The position numbers and the translations under genes were made by a program. Below are positions 32,611 to 42,492 of a stretch of DNA of 64,000 bases, piece after piece. Below the pieces are notes generated by a model. It did no database searches, had not been told where the DNA came from, and saw only the letters and a program-made list of their open reading frames with translations. This DNA comes from Coliplasma sp045538555. Lineage in GTDB: Bacteria > Bacillota > Clostridia > Oscillospirales > CAG-382. The stretch spans positions 1-64,000 of the forward strand of contig JAZSRP010000036.1 in the NCBI GenBank assembly GCA_045538555.1. Direction: 5' to 3'. The stretch's first letter is position 1. Each line of letters opens with the position of its first letter.

Positions 32611-35307
32611 ATGTTGATACTGCGAGATATCCACAAATCATACGTTACCGGCGACACCACCACTCCGGCTCTGAAAGGGGTGGAAATTGCTTTTCGAAAA
32701 AGTGAGTTTGTGGCAATTCTGGGCCCGTCGGGCTGCGGAAAAACCACGCTCCTCAACGTGATCGGCGGGCTTGACAAATACGACTCGGGAGACCTTTTGG
32801 TAAACAACACTTCCACAAAGGATTTTTCCGACAGTGATTGGGACTCGTACCGAAATCACTCCATCGGATTTGTTTTTCAGTCCTACAACCTCATTCCTCA
32901 CCAGACCGTGCTGGCCAACGTGGAGCTTGCTCTCACTCTGTCGGGAGTCAGCAAGCAGGAACGCAAAAAACGTGCCATGCAAGCACTGGAAAAAGTGGGA
33001 ATCGCCGATCAAGCAAAGAAAAAGCCAAACCAGCTTTCCGGCGGTCAAATGCAGAGAGTTGCCATTGCAAGAGCTCTGGTAAATGATCCCGATATCCTTT
33101 TGGCCGACGAGCCCACAGGCGCTCTTGATACCGCCACCAGCGTTCAGATCATGGAGATCCTCAAAGAGGTGGCAAAGGATCGGCTGGTCATAATGGTCAC
33201 TCACAACCCTGAACTTGCCGAAGAATATTCCAGCAGAAAAATCACCCTGCTTGACGGAGTTGTCACCTCAGACAGCAACGAGTTTGTGCCGGAATCTATC
33301 GAGAAAAAGAAGCTGACAAAAAAAGAGAGAAAAAATAAAAAGACATCAATGTCGTTCTTCACCGCGCTTTCTCTGTCTCTCAACAATCTGATGACAAAAA
33401 AGGCCCGTACTCTGCTGACAAGTTTTGCAGGCAGTATCGGAATCATCGGTATTGCGCTTATACTTTCCCTTTCCAACGGATTTCAGCTTTATATCAACAA
33501 GGTTCAGGAGGATACCCTCTCCACCTATCCCATCACTATCGAAAAAGAGACCGTGGACGTTCAGGAGCTCATGACCGAGATGATGGACAAAGCACCCGTC
33601 AGAGAAGAACACGGGCTTGACAAGGTTTATACAAACCGTATTCTTACAAAGCTTCTCAAAACAATGCTGTCTCAGATGCAGCAAAATGACCTCAATGCTT
33701 TTATGCAATACATCGAGGATCATAAGCAGGAGCTGGAGGAATACACAACCGCCATCAAATATACCTACAACATCGACCTGAACATTTATGCCAAGGACAC
33801 CTCCAACGGAAACGTACAGGTAAATCCCAGCACACTGTTTCAGGATCTGTACGGGGTCGAAATGGGAGGCGGCGGCGCTTTTGGATCATATTCCACCAAC
33901 ATGATGCAAAACATGAATGTGTGGAGCGAAATGATTGACAATCCAAAGCTGCTGGAATCACAGTACGACACCCTATACGGACGGTGGCCGCAGAGCTTTG
34001 ACGAGGTGGTTTTGTTTGTCAACAGCAACAACGAGATCAGCGACCTTGTTCTCTACGCTCTCGGTCTCAAGGACCAAAGCGAGCTGAACCAGATTATTTC
34101 CGATATTATGATGGGAAAAGAAGTCAACACTGAAATGATTTCTTATTCCTACGAGGAGCTGTGCCGGCTCAGATTTTCGTTGGTTCTCTCAGCAGATTAT
34201 TTCCAGTACGATCCCGTATCCGATACATTTGTTGACAGATCAAACAACAAGCAATACGTCACAAACCTCATCAACAACGGCACAGAGCTGAAGGTGGTGG
34301 GAATCATGCGTCCCAACGAGGCGGCTGCCGCAACCTCTTTTTCCGGAACCATCGGATACACCCACGCTCTCACCGAATACTATATAAACCAAACCGCAAA
34401 ATCTGACATCGTCAAGCGACAGAGCTCTGTTGAGAAAGACGAAAAAGCATCTGCAAAGTATGGTTCCGAGCTGAGATACTGTGATGTTGACGTATTTTCG
34501 GGCATCCCCTTTGGATACGAGGGTCAGTCTGCAGAGATCACCATTGAGGACGTATATGCCTACATTTCATCTCTGCCGCAGGAACAGCAGCAGCAAATCC
34601 TGGCAAATCTGAACGGTATGTCCGAGGAGGAGATCATCGAGCTGTTTGAATCACAGCTTGACGATTCCTCCGAAACCACAAAAGCCACACTTGAAACAAA
34701 CCTCAAGCTCATGGGTGCCGCAAAGCTGGAAAATCCTGCAACCATCAACTTTTTTGCAGTTGATTTTGAGTCAAAAGACAAGATTGCCGCTTTTATTGAC
34801 AACTATAACAAAGAGATGGAAGCAGCAGGCAACGAGGGCAAATCCATCAGTTACACCGATTATATCGGAATTATGATGTCCTCCATCAGTACCATTATTG
34901 ACACCATTTCATACGTGCTGATCGCTTTTGTTGCAATTTCTTTGGTGGTATCCTCCATAATGATCGGAATAATCACATATATCTCCGTTTTGGAGCGCAC
35001 CAAGGAGATCGGCATCCTCCGCTCTATCGGCGCGGCAAAAAAGGATATTTCACGTGTGTTTAATGCCGAAACCATCATTGTGGGATTTGCATCGGGTACC
35101 CTTGGCATCGGTGTCACCGTTCTGCTGAACATCCCCATAAACATTCTTATTGAGCATCTTTCAGATATCAAAAACGTATCGGGATTGCCGTGGCAAGGCG
35201 GTCTGATACTGGTGGCAATAAGCATTTTCCTGACTATGGTTGCAGGATTTATACCATCCCGCATTGCCGCAAAGAAAGACCCTGTGGTTGCTCTCAGAAC
35301 CGAATAA
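32611..35307 (+). CDS. ABC transporter ATPase-permease fusion, MacB/FtsX type
   Basis: Single polypeptide of 898 residues. Residues 1-230 form a LolD/MacB-type ATPase: Walker A GPSGCGKTTLLN, signature LSGGQMQRVAIARAL, Walker B ILLADEPTGALD. After a highly charged linker (KKKLTKKERKNKKT) comes the first membrane span (about 268-290), a large extracellular region of about 460 residues, and three C-terminal spans with the FtsX fold (from about 755 on, including ERTKEIGILRSIGAAKKDI). Such proteins use mechanotransmission rather than bulk transport, for peptide export, antimicrobial resistance or lipoprotein handling. No two-component system is adjacent, so the substrate is unknown. Monocistronic. 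Confidence 0.9.
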   Translation: MLILRDIHKSYVTGDTTTPALKGVEIAFRKSEFVAILGPSGCGKTTLLNVIGGLDKYDSGDLLVNNTSTKDFSDSDWDSYRNHSIGFVFQSYNLIPHQTVLANVELALTLSGVSKQERKKRAMQALEKVGIADQAKKKPNQLSGGQMQRVAIARALVNDPDILLADEPTGALDTATSVQIMEILKEVAKDRLVIMVTHNPELAEEYSSRKITLLDGVVTSDSNEFVPESIEKKKLTKKERKNKKTSMSFFTALSLSLNNLMTKKARTLLTSFAGSIGIIGIALILSLSNGFQLYINKVQEDTLSTYPITIEKETVDVQELMTEMMDKAPVREEHGLDKVYTNRILTKLLKTMLSQMQQNDLNAFMQYIEDHKQELEEYTTAIKYTYNIDLNIYAKDTSNGNVQVNPSTLFQDLYGVEMGGGGAFGSYSTNMMQNMNVWSEMIDNPKLLESQYDTLYGRWPQSFDEVVLFVNSNNEISDLVLYALGLKDQSELNQIISDIMMGKEVNTEMISYSYEELCRLRFSLVLSADYFQYDPVSDTFVDRSNNKQYVTNLINNGTELKVVGIMRPNEAAAATSFSGTIGYTHALTEYYINQTAKSDIVKRQSSVEKDEKASAKYGSELRYCDVDVFSGIPFGYEGQSAEITIEDVYAYISSLPQEQQQQILANLNGMSEEEIIELFESQLDDSSETTKATLETNLKLMGAAKLENPATINFFAVDFESKDKIAAFIDNYNKEMEAAGNEGKSISYTDYIGIMMSSISTIIDTISYVLIAFVAISLVVSSIMIGIITYISVLERTKEIGILRSIGAAKKDISRVFNAETIIVGFASGTLGIGVTVLLNIPINILIEHLSDIKNVSGLPWQGGLILVAISIFLTMVAGFIPSRIAAKKDPVVALRTE

Positions 35308-35320
35308 GAAACAGTTTTGG

Positions 35321-35360
35321 CAAGACCCGTTTTTTTGAAAAATCGGGTCTTGTTTTTTTC
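35321..35360 (+). terminator. Terminator after the ABC exporter gene
   Basis: CAAGACCCG / CGGGTCTTG with a 14-nt A/T loop, followed by T7. Confidence 0.9.
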
Positions 35361-35367
35361 AAGAAGA

Positions 35368-35396
35368 TTGACACGGGATATTTTTTATGATATTTT
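35368..35396 (+). promoter_or_regulatory. Sigma-A promoter of the Na/Pi transporter gene
   Basis: TTGACA, 17 bp, TATTTT. About 145 nt of leader follows before the start codon, with no ORF or obvious riboswitch. Confidence 0.75.
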
Positions 35397-35548
35397 ATTA
35401 TTTGAGGGAGATTTGAAATCGACGTGAATTTCCGCGATTTTGGGCAAAAAAAGTCCCACAGCCGCAGCAGATTCTGCCGGCCGTAACACCTGCCTTTGCG
35501 TTTTTTGTTTTTTGCAAGGCAAGCGAATTACAGACTGGAGAAAACCCC

Positions 35549-37438
35549 ATGAAAAAATTTATTTTGTGCTTGGTGACAGCCATTCTGGCTGTCGGTGCTC
35601 TCACTCTTGGTGTTTGTGCCTCTGGAGCTGATTCCGCAGCTGCCGTTTCAAAGAGTCCCATAGGGCCCGAGGAGATCATCATGCTCATCGGCGGGCTTGC
35701 ATTTTTCCTTTACGGCATGACCATTATGTCCAGCGGGTTGGAAAAAATGGCGGGCGGAAAGCTGGAAGCCACCCTCAAAAAAATGACGTCAAACCCATTC
35801 AAGTGTCTTGCGCTCGGCGCCGGAATCACAATCGCCATTCAGTCATCATCAGCAATGACGGTCATGCTGGTGGGTCTTGTAAACTCAGGCGTCATGACCC
35901 TCAACCAAACGGTCGGACTCATCATGGGTTCAAACGTGGGTACAACGCTCACTGCATGGCTTACGTCACTGGTCGGCATTGAGGGCAGTGCAGGTTTTAG
36001 CCCCCTGGATCTTTTGAAGCCGTCAAACTTCTCACTGATATTTGCACTTCTGGGTGTTTTGTTTGTAATGGGCAAAAACAAGAAGCGGAGAGATATCGGA
36101 TTTATTATTGTGGGATTTGCCGTACTTATGTGCGGAATGGGGTTTATGGGAGATTCCATGAGTGGACTGAAGGAGAGCCCTCAGTTCCGTGACCTTCTCA
36201 CCGTTTTTGACAATCCCCTCTTTGGCGTTCTCATTGGTGCTCTTGTTACCGGCATTATACAAAGCTCTGCCGCATCGGTTGCTATTCTGCAGTCCCTGTG
36301 CGTCACCGCAGCGGTGTTTGAGGTGTCAGGCGGACTTACGTTTGGAATGGCTCTGCCTATCATAATGGGTCAAAATATCGGCACCTGCGTGACTGCTCTT
36401 ATCTCGAGCTTTGGTGTCAACAGAAACGCAAAGCGTGTGGCCGTGGTGCACATGTCTTTCAATATCATAGGCACTGTTCTTTGCCTTGTCGTATTTTATT
36501 TCCTGCATTGGATATTTGATTTTTCATTTTTCCTGGACTCACGCATCGATGCATTTGGCATTGCGGTATGCCATATGCTGTTCAACATTATTACCACTGC
36601 TGCCCTGCTTCCTTTTTCAAAAGCCCTTGTCAAACTTGCGTACAAAGTCATCAAAGAAAAAGACGGGGACAACAGCGGCATTCTGCTGGACGAGCGTCTC
36701 CTCGCCACCCCTGCGGTTGCTGTGGCACACTGCAGCAACGTGACTGTTGATATGAGCAAGACGGCAAAAAAGATCATGCTCCAATCCATCGATCTTCTTG
36801 ATTCTTATGACGAAAAGCTGGCACGAAAGATCGAGGAAGAAGAGGGTGTGATCGACAGGTACGAGGACGAGCTGGGAACCTATCTTGTCAAGCTGTCCAC
36901 AAACGACATCACTGTCAAGGACTCCCAGAGCGTATCCACAATGCTTCACTCCATCGGAAACTTTGAGCGTATCGGCGACCACGCCGTAGAGATACTCAAA
37001 ACCGCAAGAGAACTGAACGAAAAGAACATATCTTTTTCAGAGGAAGCAAAGCGTGAGATCAAGGTGGTTGAAAGTGCCATCAGGGAGATTTTGGAGCTCA
37101 CATTTACTTCATTTGAAAACAACGACATTGAGCTGGCACGCAAAGTGGAACCCCTTGAGCAGGTCATTGACCGTCTAACCACCGAGCTGAGAGCAAATCA
37201 TATTGCACGTCTCAGAGCCGGCGCCTGCACCATCGAGCTGGGATTCATTTTGTCCGATCTTATCACCGGTTTTGAGCGTGTATCCGACCACTGCTCCAAC
37301 ATTGCAGTTGCGCTGATCGAGGTTGCCGAGGGTTCATTTGACACCCACAAGTATCTGGCAAGCATCAAGAGCGGACAGGACGAGCAGTTCAAGCGTGATT
37401 TTGCCGAATTCAACTCAAAATACGTTTTTAAAGCATAA
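35549..37438 (+). CDS. Na/Pi cotransporter family protein with PhoU domain
   Basis: Membrane transporter of 629 residues. After an N-terminal hydrophobic segment (cleaved or first span) come two inverted Na_Pi_cotrans repeats with QSSSAMTVMLVGLVNSG (about 94-110) and QSSAASVAILQSLC (about 235-248), each followed by the glutamine/asparagine GxNIGT or GSNVGTT motif. From about residue 400 a cytoplasmic PhoU-like helical bundle follows (ESVHSIGNFERIGDHAVE-like MLHSIGNFERIGDHA). The family takes up phosphate with sodium; the fused PhoU part probably senses phosphate status. It has its own consensus promoter and terminator. Confidence 0.92.
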   Translation: MKKFILCLVTAILAVGALTLGVCASGADSAAAVSKSPIGPEEIIMLIGGLAFFLYGMTIMSSGLEKMAGGKLEATLKKMTSNPFKCLALGAGITIAIQSSSAMTVMLVGLVNSGVMTLNQTVGLIMGSNVGTTLTAWLTSLVGIEGSAGFSPLDLLKPSNFSLIFALLGVLFVMGKNKKRRDIGFIIVGFAVLMCGMGFMGDSMSGLKESPQFRDLLTVFDNPLFGVLIGALVTGIIQSSAASVAILQSLCVTAAVFEVSGGLTFGMALPIIMGQNIGTCVTALISSFGVNRNAKRVAVVHMSFNIIGTVLCLVVFYFLHWIFDFSFFLDSRIDAFGIAVCHMLFNIITTAALLPFSKALVKLAYKVIKEKDGDNSGILLDERLLATPAVAVAHCSNVTVDMSKTAKKIMLQSIDLLDSYDEKLARKIEEEEGVIDRYEDELGTYLVKLSTNDITVKDSQSVSTMLHSIGNFERIGDHAVEILKTARELNEKNISFSEEAKREIKVVESAIREILELTFTSFENNDIELARKVEPLEQVIDRLTTELRANHIARLRAGACTIELGFILSDLITGFERVSDHCSNIAVALIEVAEGSFDTHKYLASIKSGQDEQFKRDFAEFNSKYVFKA

Positions 37439-37451
37439 AATACGATCTTCA

Positions 37452-37482
37452 AAAACAGCGTCAGCAAACGACGCTGTTTTTC
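37452..37482 (+). terminator. Terminator after the Na/Pi transporter gene
   Basis: AAAACAGCGTC / GACGCTGTTTT with a 7-nt loop and continuing T. Confidence 0.92.
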
Positions 37483-37763
37483 ATTGTTTGAAACGGTGAT
37501 GGATTTGCTTGCTGTTTGTTTTTTATAACTCAAGACGTTTTGTTACAACATATTGTGTTTTTCTCCCTCAAAAAGCAAACATATTGTATCAACGTGCAGA
37601 CCGTTGGATTATTGCACAAATGTGCATCTGTTATGTAAAGCGAATATTGTCAAAAATATCACTTGTAATAAGTCGTATTTTGGAGTAAAATTATAATGCT
37701 TTAATATTTAATGGAATTTTTGTATTTTTTACACAAAAACGCAGAGTGGCGAGGTATTACGGC
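37483..37763 (+). other. AT-rich intergenic leader before xpt
   Basis: This gap contains no supported gene. I looked for the purine riboswitch core normally found before xpt and do not see its J2/3 or J3/1 sequences. It does hold two copies of AACATATTGT (37547-37556 and 37578-37587, 31 bp apart) and a perfect TGCACA/TGTGCA dyad (37613-37626). A TATAAT near 37691 has no matching -35 box. Confidence 0.5.
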
Positions 37764-38336
37764 ATGAAGCTTCTTGAGGACAGAATTAAAAAAGACGGCA
37801 TCGTTTTGAAGGGTAACATTCTCAAGGTTGACTCGTTTCTCAACCACCAGATAGACGTTGATCTGATGTGCCGGCTGGGAAAAGAATTTTATCGCCTTTT
37901 TTCTGACTGCGGAGTCACAAAGATTCTTACCATTGAAGCATCGGGCATCGGCATCGCCTGCCTCACCGCCCAGTATTTTGGGTGCAAGGTAGTGTTTGCA
38001 AAAAAATCGCGCACCCTCAACCTCAGTCCCGACGTTTATTGCTCTGAGGTCAGATCTTTTACCCACAACGTCACCAACAATGTACTGGTATCCAAAAAGT
38101 TTCTTTCTTCTGAGGACAAGGTTCTCATTATCGATGACTTTTTGGCAAACGGATGTGCACTCAACGGGCTTATCGACATCGTTCAGCAAGCAGGTGCGCA
38201 GGTTGCGGGTGTGGGAATCGTCATCGAAAAGGCATTTCAGCCGGGCGGCGACATGATACGCAGACGCGGCATCAGGGTGGAATCCCTTGCACGTGTCAAA
38301 AGCATGTCGGATGACTCGCTGGAGTTTTACGATTGA
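37764..38336 (+). CDS. xpt: Xanthine phosphoribosyltransferase
   Basis: Purine salvage enzyme of 190 residues making XMP from xanthine and PRPP. It begins MKLLEDRIKKDGIVLKGNIL and has the family LKVDSFLNHQID; the PRPP loop is KVLIIDDFLANGCAL (about 122-136). ATG 37764 fits the family start; a GTG at 37746 would add six residues. It is followed 65 nt later by the nucleoside transporter genes, so uptake and salvage are grouped. The usual guanine riboswitch was not found upstream. Confidence 0.94.
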   Translation: MKLLEDRIKKDGIVLKGNILKVDSFLNHQIDVDLMCRLGKEFYRLFSDCGVTKILTIEASGIGIACLTAQYFGCKVVFAKKSRTLNLSPDVYCSEVRSFTHNVTNNVLVSKKFLSSEDKVLIIDDFLANGCALNGLIDIVQQAGAQVAGVGIVIEKAFQPGGDMIRRRGIRVESLARVKSMSDDSLEFYD

Positions 38337-38401
38337 TGTTTTTTTGATAAAATTGCGGAGCACCGCTGTTTTATAAAATTTTTTTACGGAGGACATTTGA
38401 A

Positions 38402-39655
38402 ATGTCAAAAAAGATTTTTGCTCTTCTTCTGGCTGCTCTTATGGTCGTTTCTGTCTTTGCTTTTTCCGGCTGTAACGACACCACCGACACCAACAGCACC
38501 GGAAGCAGCACTTCCACCGCTACCTCCGAGGGCGGAGACACCGATGATTTCAAGATCGGCTTTATCTTCCTTCACGACGAGAACTCCACCTACGACAAGA
38601 ACTTTATGGACGCTGCACGCGAGGCACAGTCCGCTCTTGGTCTGAGAGATGACCAGGTCATCTTCAAGGTTGGCATCCCCGAGTCCAGCGCTTGCTATGA
38701 CAGCGCTTGCGAGCTCGTTGACGCAGGCTGCGACGTTATCTTTGCAGACAGCTTTGGTCACGAGGCATTTATGGCTCAGGCAGCCGCTGAGTATCCTGAG
38801 GTTCAGTTCTGCCACGCTACCGGTACTTCCGCACACGTGAAGCAACTCCCCAACTTCCACAACGCTTTTGCTTCTATCTATGAGGGCAGATACGTTGCAG
38901 GTATCGCAGCAGGCATGAAGCTCAACGAGATGATCGCCGCAGGTACCATCACCGCTGAGCAGGCAGTTATCGGTTATGTCGGCGCATTCAACTACGCTGA
39001 GGTTGTTTCCGGTATGACTTCCTTCTTCCTTGGCGCTCGCTCCGTTTGTGAGTCCGTTACCATGAAGGTAAAATACACCAACTCTTGGTTTGACATCGCT
39101 CTCGAGAGAGAGGCAGCTCTTGCTCTCATGGATGACGGTTGCGTTCTTATCAGCCAGCACGCTGACTCCGAGGGCGCTCCCAAGGCATGCGAGGAGAGAA
39201 AGGTTCCCAACGTTGCATACAACGTAAACACCATCTCCATGGGTCCCAACACCGCTATCGTTTCTTCCAAGATCAACTGGACTCCTTACTTCAAGCTGAT
39301 CATTGAGAAGACCATGGCAGGCAAAGGCAATGAGATCCCCTACGACTGGTGCGGCGGCTTCAACGAAGGTTCTGTAGAGCTCACCGAGCTCAACACCACC
39401 GTTGCTGCTGAGGGCACACAGGAAGCTATGGATGCTGCAATCGCTGCATTCAAGGCAGGCACTCTCAAGGTGTTTGATACCTCCAAGTTTACTGTAAACG
39501 GCGAAGTTCTCACAGAGTACCTCGCAGACGTTGACGGTGACTTCACCGGCGAGACCAACGTTATTCATGACGGTTTCTTTGATGAGTCCGCTCAGAATCA
39601 ACGTTCTGCTCCCTACTTTGATATCATGTATATCGACGGTATCACCGAGAAATAA
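38402..39655 (+). CDS. BMP family substrate-binding lipoprotein (nucleoside ABC importer)
   Basis: Lipoprotein of 417 residues with a signal peptide and lipobox FSGC (Cys at about 23), then a Ser/Thr-rich tether. The periplasmic-binding-like fold of the BMP/PnrA family shows KIGFIFLHDENSTYDKNF, FADSFGHEAFMAQAA and GYVGAFNYAEVVSG. The family binds purine nucleosides (compare PnrA and B. subtilis BmpA/NupN). GGAGG is nine bases before the ATG. A terminator separates it from the ATPase gene, so partial read-through would make binding protein in excess. Confidence 0.92.
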   Translation: MSKKIFALLLAALMVVSVFAFSGCNDTTDTNSTGSSTSTATSEGGDTDDFKIGFIFLHDENSTYDKNFMDAAREAQSALGLRDDQVIFKVGIPESSACYDSACELVDAGCDVIFADSFGHEAFMAQAAAEYPEVQFCHATGTSAHVKQLPNFHNAFASIYEGRYVAGIAAGMKLNEMIAAGTITAEQAVIGYVGAFNYAEVVSGMTSFFLGARSVCESVTMKVKYTNSWFDIALEREAALALMDDGCVLISQHADSEGAPKACEERKVPNVAYNVNTISMGPNTAIVSSKINWTPYFKLIIEKTMAGKGNEIPYDWCGGFNEGSVELTELNTTVAAEGTQEAMDAAIAAFKAGTLKVFDTSKFTVNGEVLTEYLADVDGDFTGETNVIHDGFFDESAQNQRSAPYFDIMYIDGITEK

Positions 39656-39672
39656 AATCGTTTTTTCCGAAA

Positions 39673-39711
39673 GGGGATGCCGCTTTTTGCGGCATCCCCA
39701 CGGGTTTTTTT
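39673..39711 (+). terminator. Terminator between the BMP gene and its ABC subunits
   Basis: GGGGATGCCGC / GCGGCATCCCC, 5-nt loop, then T7. Likely a leaky intra-operon terminator. Confidence 0.88.
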
Positions 39712-39827
39712 GAAAGCAAACGCATTTTGTTGCATTTTTTATGCCTGACTGCGTTTGTTTTTAAATCAAATCTTTTGCGATGCAAAAACGATGTGTTTCA
39801 TCCAAAAAGAAAGGCAGTATTCATTTT

Positions 39828-41363
39828 ATGAGCAATGTCGCCATCGAACTCAAAAACATCACAAAGCGGTTTGGAAGCGTTGTGGCAAACAAGGACGTAA
39901 ACCTCAAGGTTTTTAAAGGTGAGATCCTCTCCTTGCTTGGCGAGAACGGAAGCGGAAAGACCACTCTGATGAACATGATCTCGGGTATTTATTTTCCGGA
40001 TGATGGTCATATTTTCATCAACGGAAGCGAGGTCATTATCCGCTCACCAAAGGATTCCTTTGCCTATGGAATCGGTATGATTCACCAGCATTTCAAGCTT
40101 GTCAACGTTTTTTCTGCTACAGAAAATATCGTGCTGGGTCTCAACGAGGGTGATGGCTTTGATTTGGCCCGCGCACAGGAAAAAGTGGGACACATCGCTG
40201 AGAAATACGGTTTTGAGATCGATCCAAAAAAGAAGATCTATGAAATGTCCGTATCCGAAAAGCAAACCGTTGAGATCATAAAAGTGCTCTATCGCGGCGC
40301 TGATATTCTCATTCTTGACGAGCCCACGGCTGTGCTTACTCCCCAGGAGACCGAAAAGCTTTTTGCCGTACTCAGAAAAATGCGTGACGACGGAAAGGCC
40401 ATCATTATCATCACTCACAAGCTCCATGAGGTTTTGGGGCTCTCTGACCGCGTGGCGGTTTTGAGAAAAGGCGAGTATATCGGCACCGTCAACACTGCCG
40501 AGACCACAGAATCTCAGCTCACAGAGATGATGGTGGGCAAAAAGGTGTCCCTCAACATCCACAGAGGCGAGCCCGTGGATCCTGTGGATCGATTGGAGAT
40601 AAAAAATATTGACTGTATCAGCCGTGAGGGCGTAAAGCTCCTTGACAACGTTTCTTTTACCGCACGGTCGGGTGAGATCCTTGGTATTGCAGGCATTGCC
40701 GGCTCCGGTCAACGCGAGCTTTTGGAGGCAATTGCAGGACTGCAACACATCGACAGCGGCGAGATACTTTATAACAACCCCAAGAACGATTCTACGGAGA
40801 ATCTTCGTGACAAGACACCGCTGCAGATCAGGGATCTGGGGGTTCGGCTTTCATTTGTTCCCGAGGATAGACTGGGAATGGGACTTGTGGGCAACATGGA
40901 TATTATTGACAACATGATGCTCCGCAGCTACCGCAAGAAGAAAGGATTTTTCCTTCACAGAAAAGATCCCAGAAACCTCGCAGAGGATATCATCACCCAG
41001 CTGGAGGTTGTCACCCCCAGTGCAACCACTGCAGTACGCAAGCTCTCCGGCGGAAACGTTCAAAAGGTTCTTGTAGGCCGAGAGATCGCCGCTGCACCCA
41101 CTGTGCTGATGGCTGCATATCCCGTAAGAGGTCTTGATATCAACTCCTCCTACACCATCTACAATCTGCTGAACAAGCAAAAGGAGGAGGGAGTTGCAGT
41201 TATATTTGTTGGTGAGGATCTTGACGTTTTGCTGGAGCTGTGTGACCGAATATTGGTTATCGGATCAGGCAAAGTCACGGGAATTGTGGACGGAAGATCT
41301 GCTACAAAAGAGGAAATCGGTCTGCTGATGACAAAAACAGAGGGAGGTGCCGCAAATGAATAA
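39828..41363 (+). CDS. Nucleoside ABC transporter ATPase (two-NBD, RbsA/NupO-like)
   Basis: A 511-residue protein with two ATP-binding halves. NBD1 (1-240) is complete: LLGENGSGKTTLMN, a variant signature MSVSEKQTVEI and DILILDEPTAVL. NBD2 (about 260-500) is degenerate: its P-loop is GIAGSGQRELLEAI without the lysine, and Walker B reads VLMAAYPVRGLD without the catalytic glutamate, while the signature LSGGNVQKVLVGREIA is good. Such asymmetry is known in this carbohydrate/nucleoside uptake subfamily. ATG 39828 is the family start, although its ribosome binding site (AAAGG) is distant. It overlaps the first permease by 8 nt. Confidence 0.92.
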   Translation: MSNVAIELKNITKRFGSVVANKDVNLKVFKGEILSLLGENGSGKTTLMNMISGIYFPDDGHIFINGSEVIIRSPKDSFAYGIGMIHQHFKLVNVFSATENIVLGLNEGDGFDLARAQEKVGHIAEKYGFEIDPKKKIYEMSVSEKQTVEIIKVLYRGADILILDEPTAVLTPQETEKLFAVLRKMRDDGKAIIIITHKLHEVLGLSDRVAVLRKGEYIGTVNTAETTESQLTEMMVGKKVSLNIHRGEPVDPVDRLEIKNIDCISREGVKLLDNVSFTARSGEILGIAGIAGSGQRELLEAIAGLQHIDSGEILYNNPKNDSTENLRDKTPLQIRDLGVRLSFVPEDRLGMGLVGNMDIIDNMMLRSYRKKKGFFLHRKDPRNLAEDIITQLEVVTPSATTAVRKLSGGNVQKVLVGREIAAAPTVLMAAYPVRGLDINSSYTIYNLLNKQKEEGVAVIFVGEDLDVLLELCDRILVIGSGKVTGIVDGRSATKEEIGLLMTKTEGGAANE

Positions 41364-42492
41364 TCAGCCCGCTGAAAAAAAGCATTCACACAGCGAACCT
41401 CTGCTTCACATCACAAAAAGGGATGAAATGGTTTGGTGGAAATCATGGACGGTGCGTATCGTTGCCGTTATTGCGGCTCTGATCGTCGGATCTGTTTTTA
41501 TTGTTTTGCTCACCGACATCAACCCCATGAAGATCTACTCCGCAATGATCGAGGGTAACTTTGGAACCCCAAGAAAAAGATGGATACTGATCAAGGAGGC
41601 GGCAATGCTTTTGGGAATTTCCCTTGCCGTCACTCCCGCATTTAAAATGCGTTTTTGGAACACCGGCGCCGAGGGTCAGGTTCTCATCGGGGGCCTGGCA
41701 AGTGTTACATGCATGTTTTATCTCGGTGACTCGCTTTCTCCGGTTGCTCTGCTGGCAGTGATGCTGGTTTCCAGCATTGTTGCCGGTGCCGTATGGGCAG
41801 GACTTCCCGGTCTTTTTAAAGCAAAATACAACACAAACGAGACACTGTTTACCCTTATGATGAACTACGTTGCCATTCAGCTTGTGGCGTTTTGCATTAT
41901 GAAATGGGTCCCCAACGGCTCCATGGTTCTTACTCCGCTCAACAGCACAACAAGAGCCGGCTGGCTTCCCAAGGTATTTAACCAGCAGTATTTTCTCAAC
42001 ATCGCCATTGTACTGGTCATCACTGTCATCGTGTTTATCTACCTGAAATACAGCAAACAGGGATATGAGATTTCCGTTGTAGGCGAAAGCGAAAACACTG
42101 CGCGCTACGTCGGCATCAACGTCAACAAGGTTATCATCCGCACGGTCATCATATCCGGCGCACTCTGCGGCATTATGGGATGGCTGTACGTGGCAGGACT
42201 TGACCACACCATTGACACGGACATGGTGGGCGGCAACGGTTTTACGGCGATCATGGTATCCTGGCTGGCAAAATTCAACCCCGTATTTATGATCATCGCT
42301 TCCCTGCTCATCTGCTTTTTGCAGATTGGATCGGGTGCTTTGGCAGGTGATCCTCTGCTGAAATTAGACCCCAGCTTGGGCGACATTCTCACGGGTATCA
42401 TCATTCTGTTTATTATCGGCAGTGAATTTTTTGTCAGATACAAAATCAATTTTAGAAAAAGAAACAAAGTGGAGGTAAAAGCAGATGCTTGA
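41356..42492 (+). CDS. Nucleoside ABC transporter permease 1 (NupP-like)
   Basis: Branched-chain/ribose-type inner-membrane permease of 378 residues with about nine or ten spans. Typical stretches are FWNTGAEGQVLIGGLAS and the cytoplasmic EAA-like loop GESENTARYVGINVNKVI. GGAGG lies eight bases before the ATG at 41356. It pairs with the next permease, overlapping it by 8 nt. Confidence 0.92.
   Translation: MNNQPAEKKHSHSEPLLHITKRDEMVWWKSWTVRIVAVIAALIVGSVFIVLLTDINPMKIYSAMIEGNFGTPRKRWILIKEAAMLLGISLAVTPAFKMRFWNTGAEGQVLIGGLASVTCMFYLGDSLSPVALLAVMLVSSIVAGAVWAGLPGLFKAKYNTNETLFTLMMNYVAIQLVAFCIMKWVPNGSMVLTPLNSTTRAGWLPKVFNQQYFLNIAIVLVITVIVFIYLKYSKQGYEISVVGESENTARYVGINVNKVIIRTVIISGALCGIMGWLYVAGLDHTIDTDMVGGNGFTAIMVSWLAKFNPVFMIIASLLICFLQIGSGALAGDPLLKLDPSLGDILTGIIILFIIGSEFFVRYKINFRKRNKVEVKADA

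Noticed and set aside
37483..37763. Purine riboswitch before xpt
   Set aside because: The conserved core sequences could not be found by eye; only AT-rich DNA with short repeats.
37701..38408. Minus-strand open frame of 235 codons
   Set aside because: Covers xpt on the other strand; no ribosome binding site and no recognisable domain.
38405..39601. Minus-strand open frame of 398 codons
   Set aside because: Antisense to the BMP lipoprotein gene, which has signal peptide, lipobox and family motifs. The long frame is a by-product of biased codon use.
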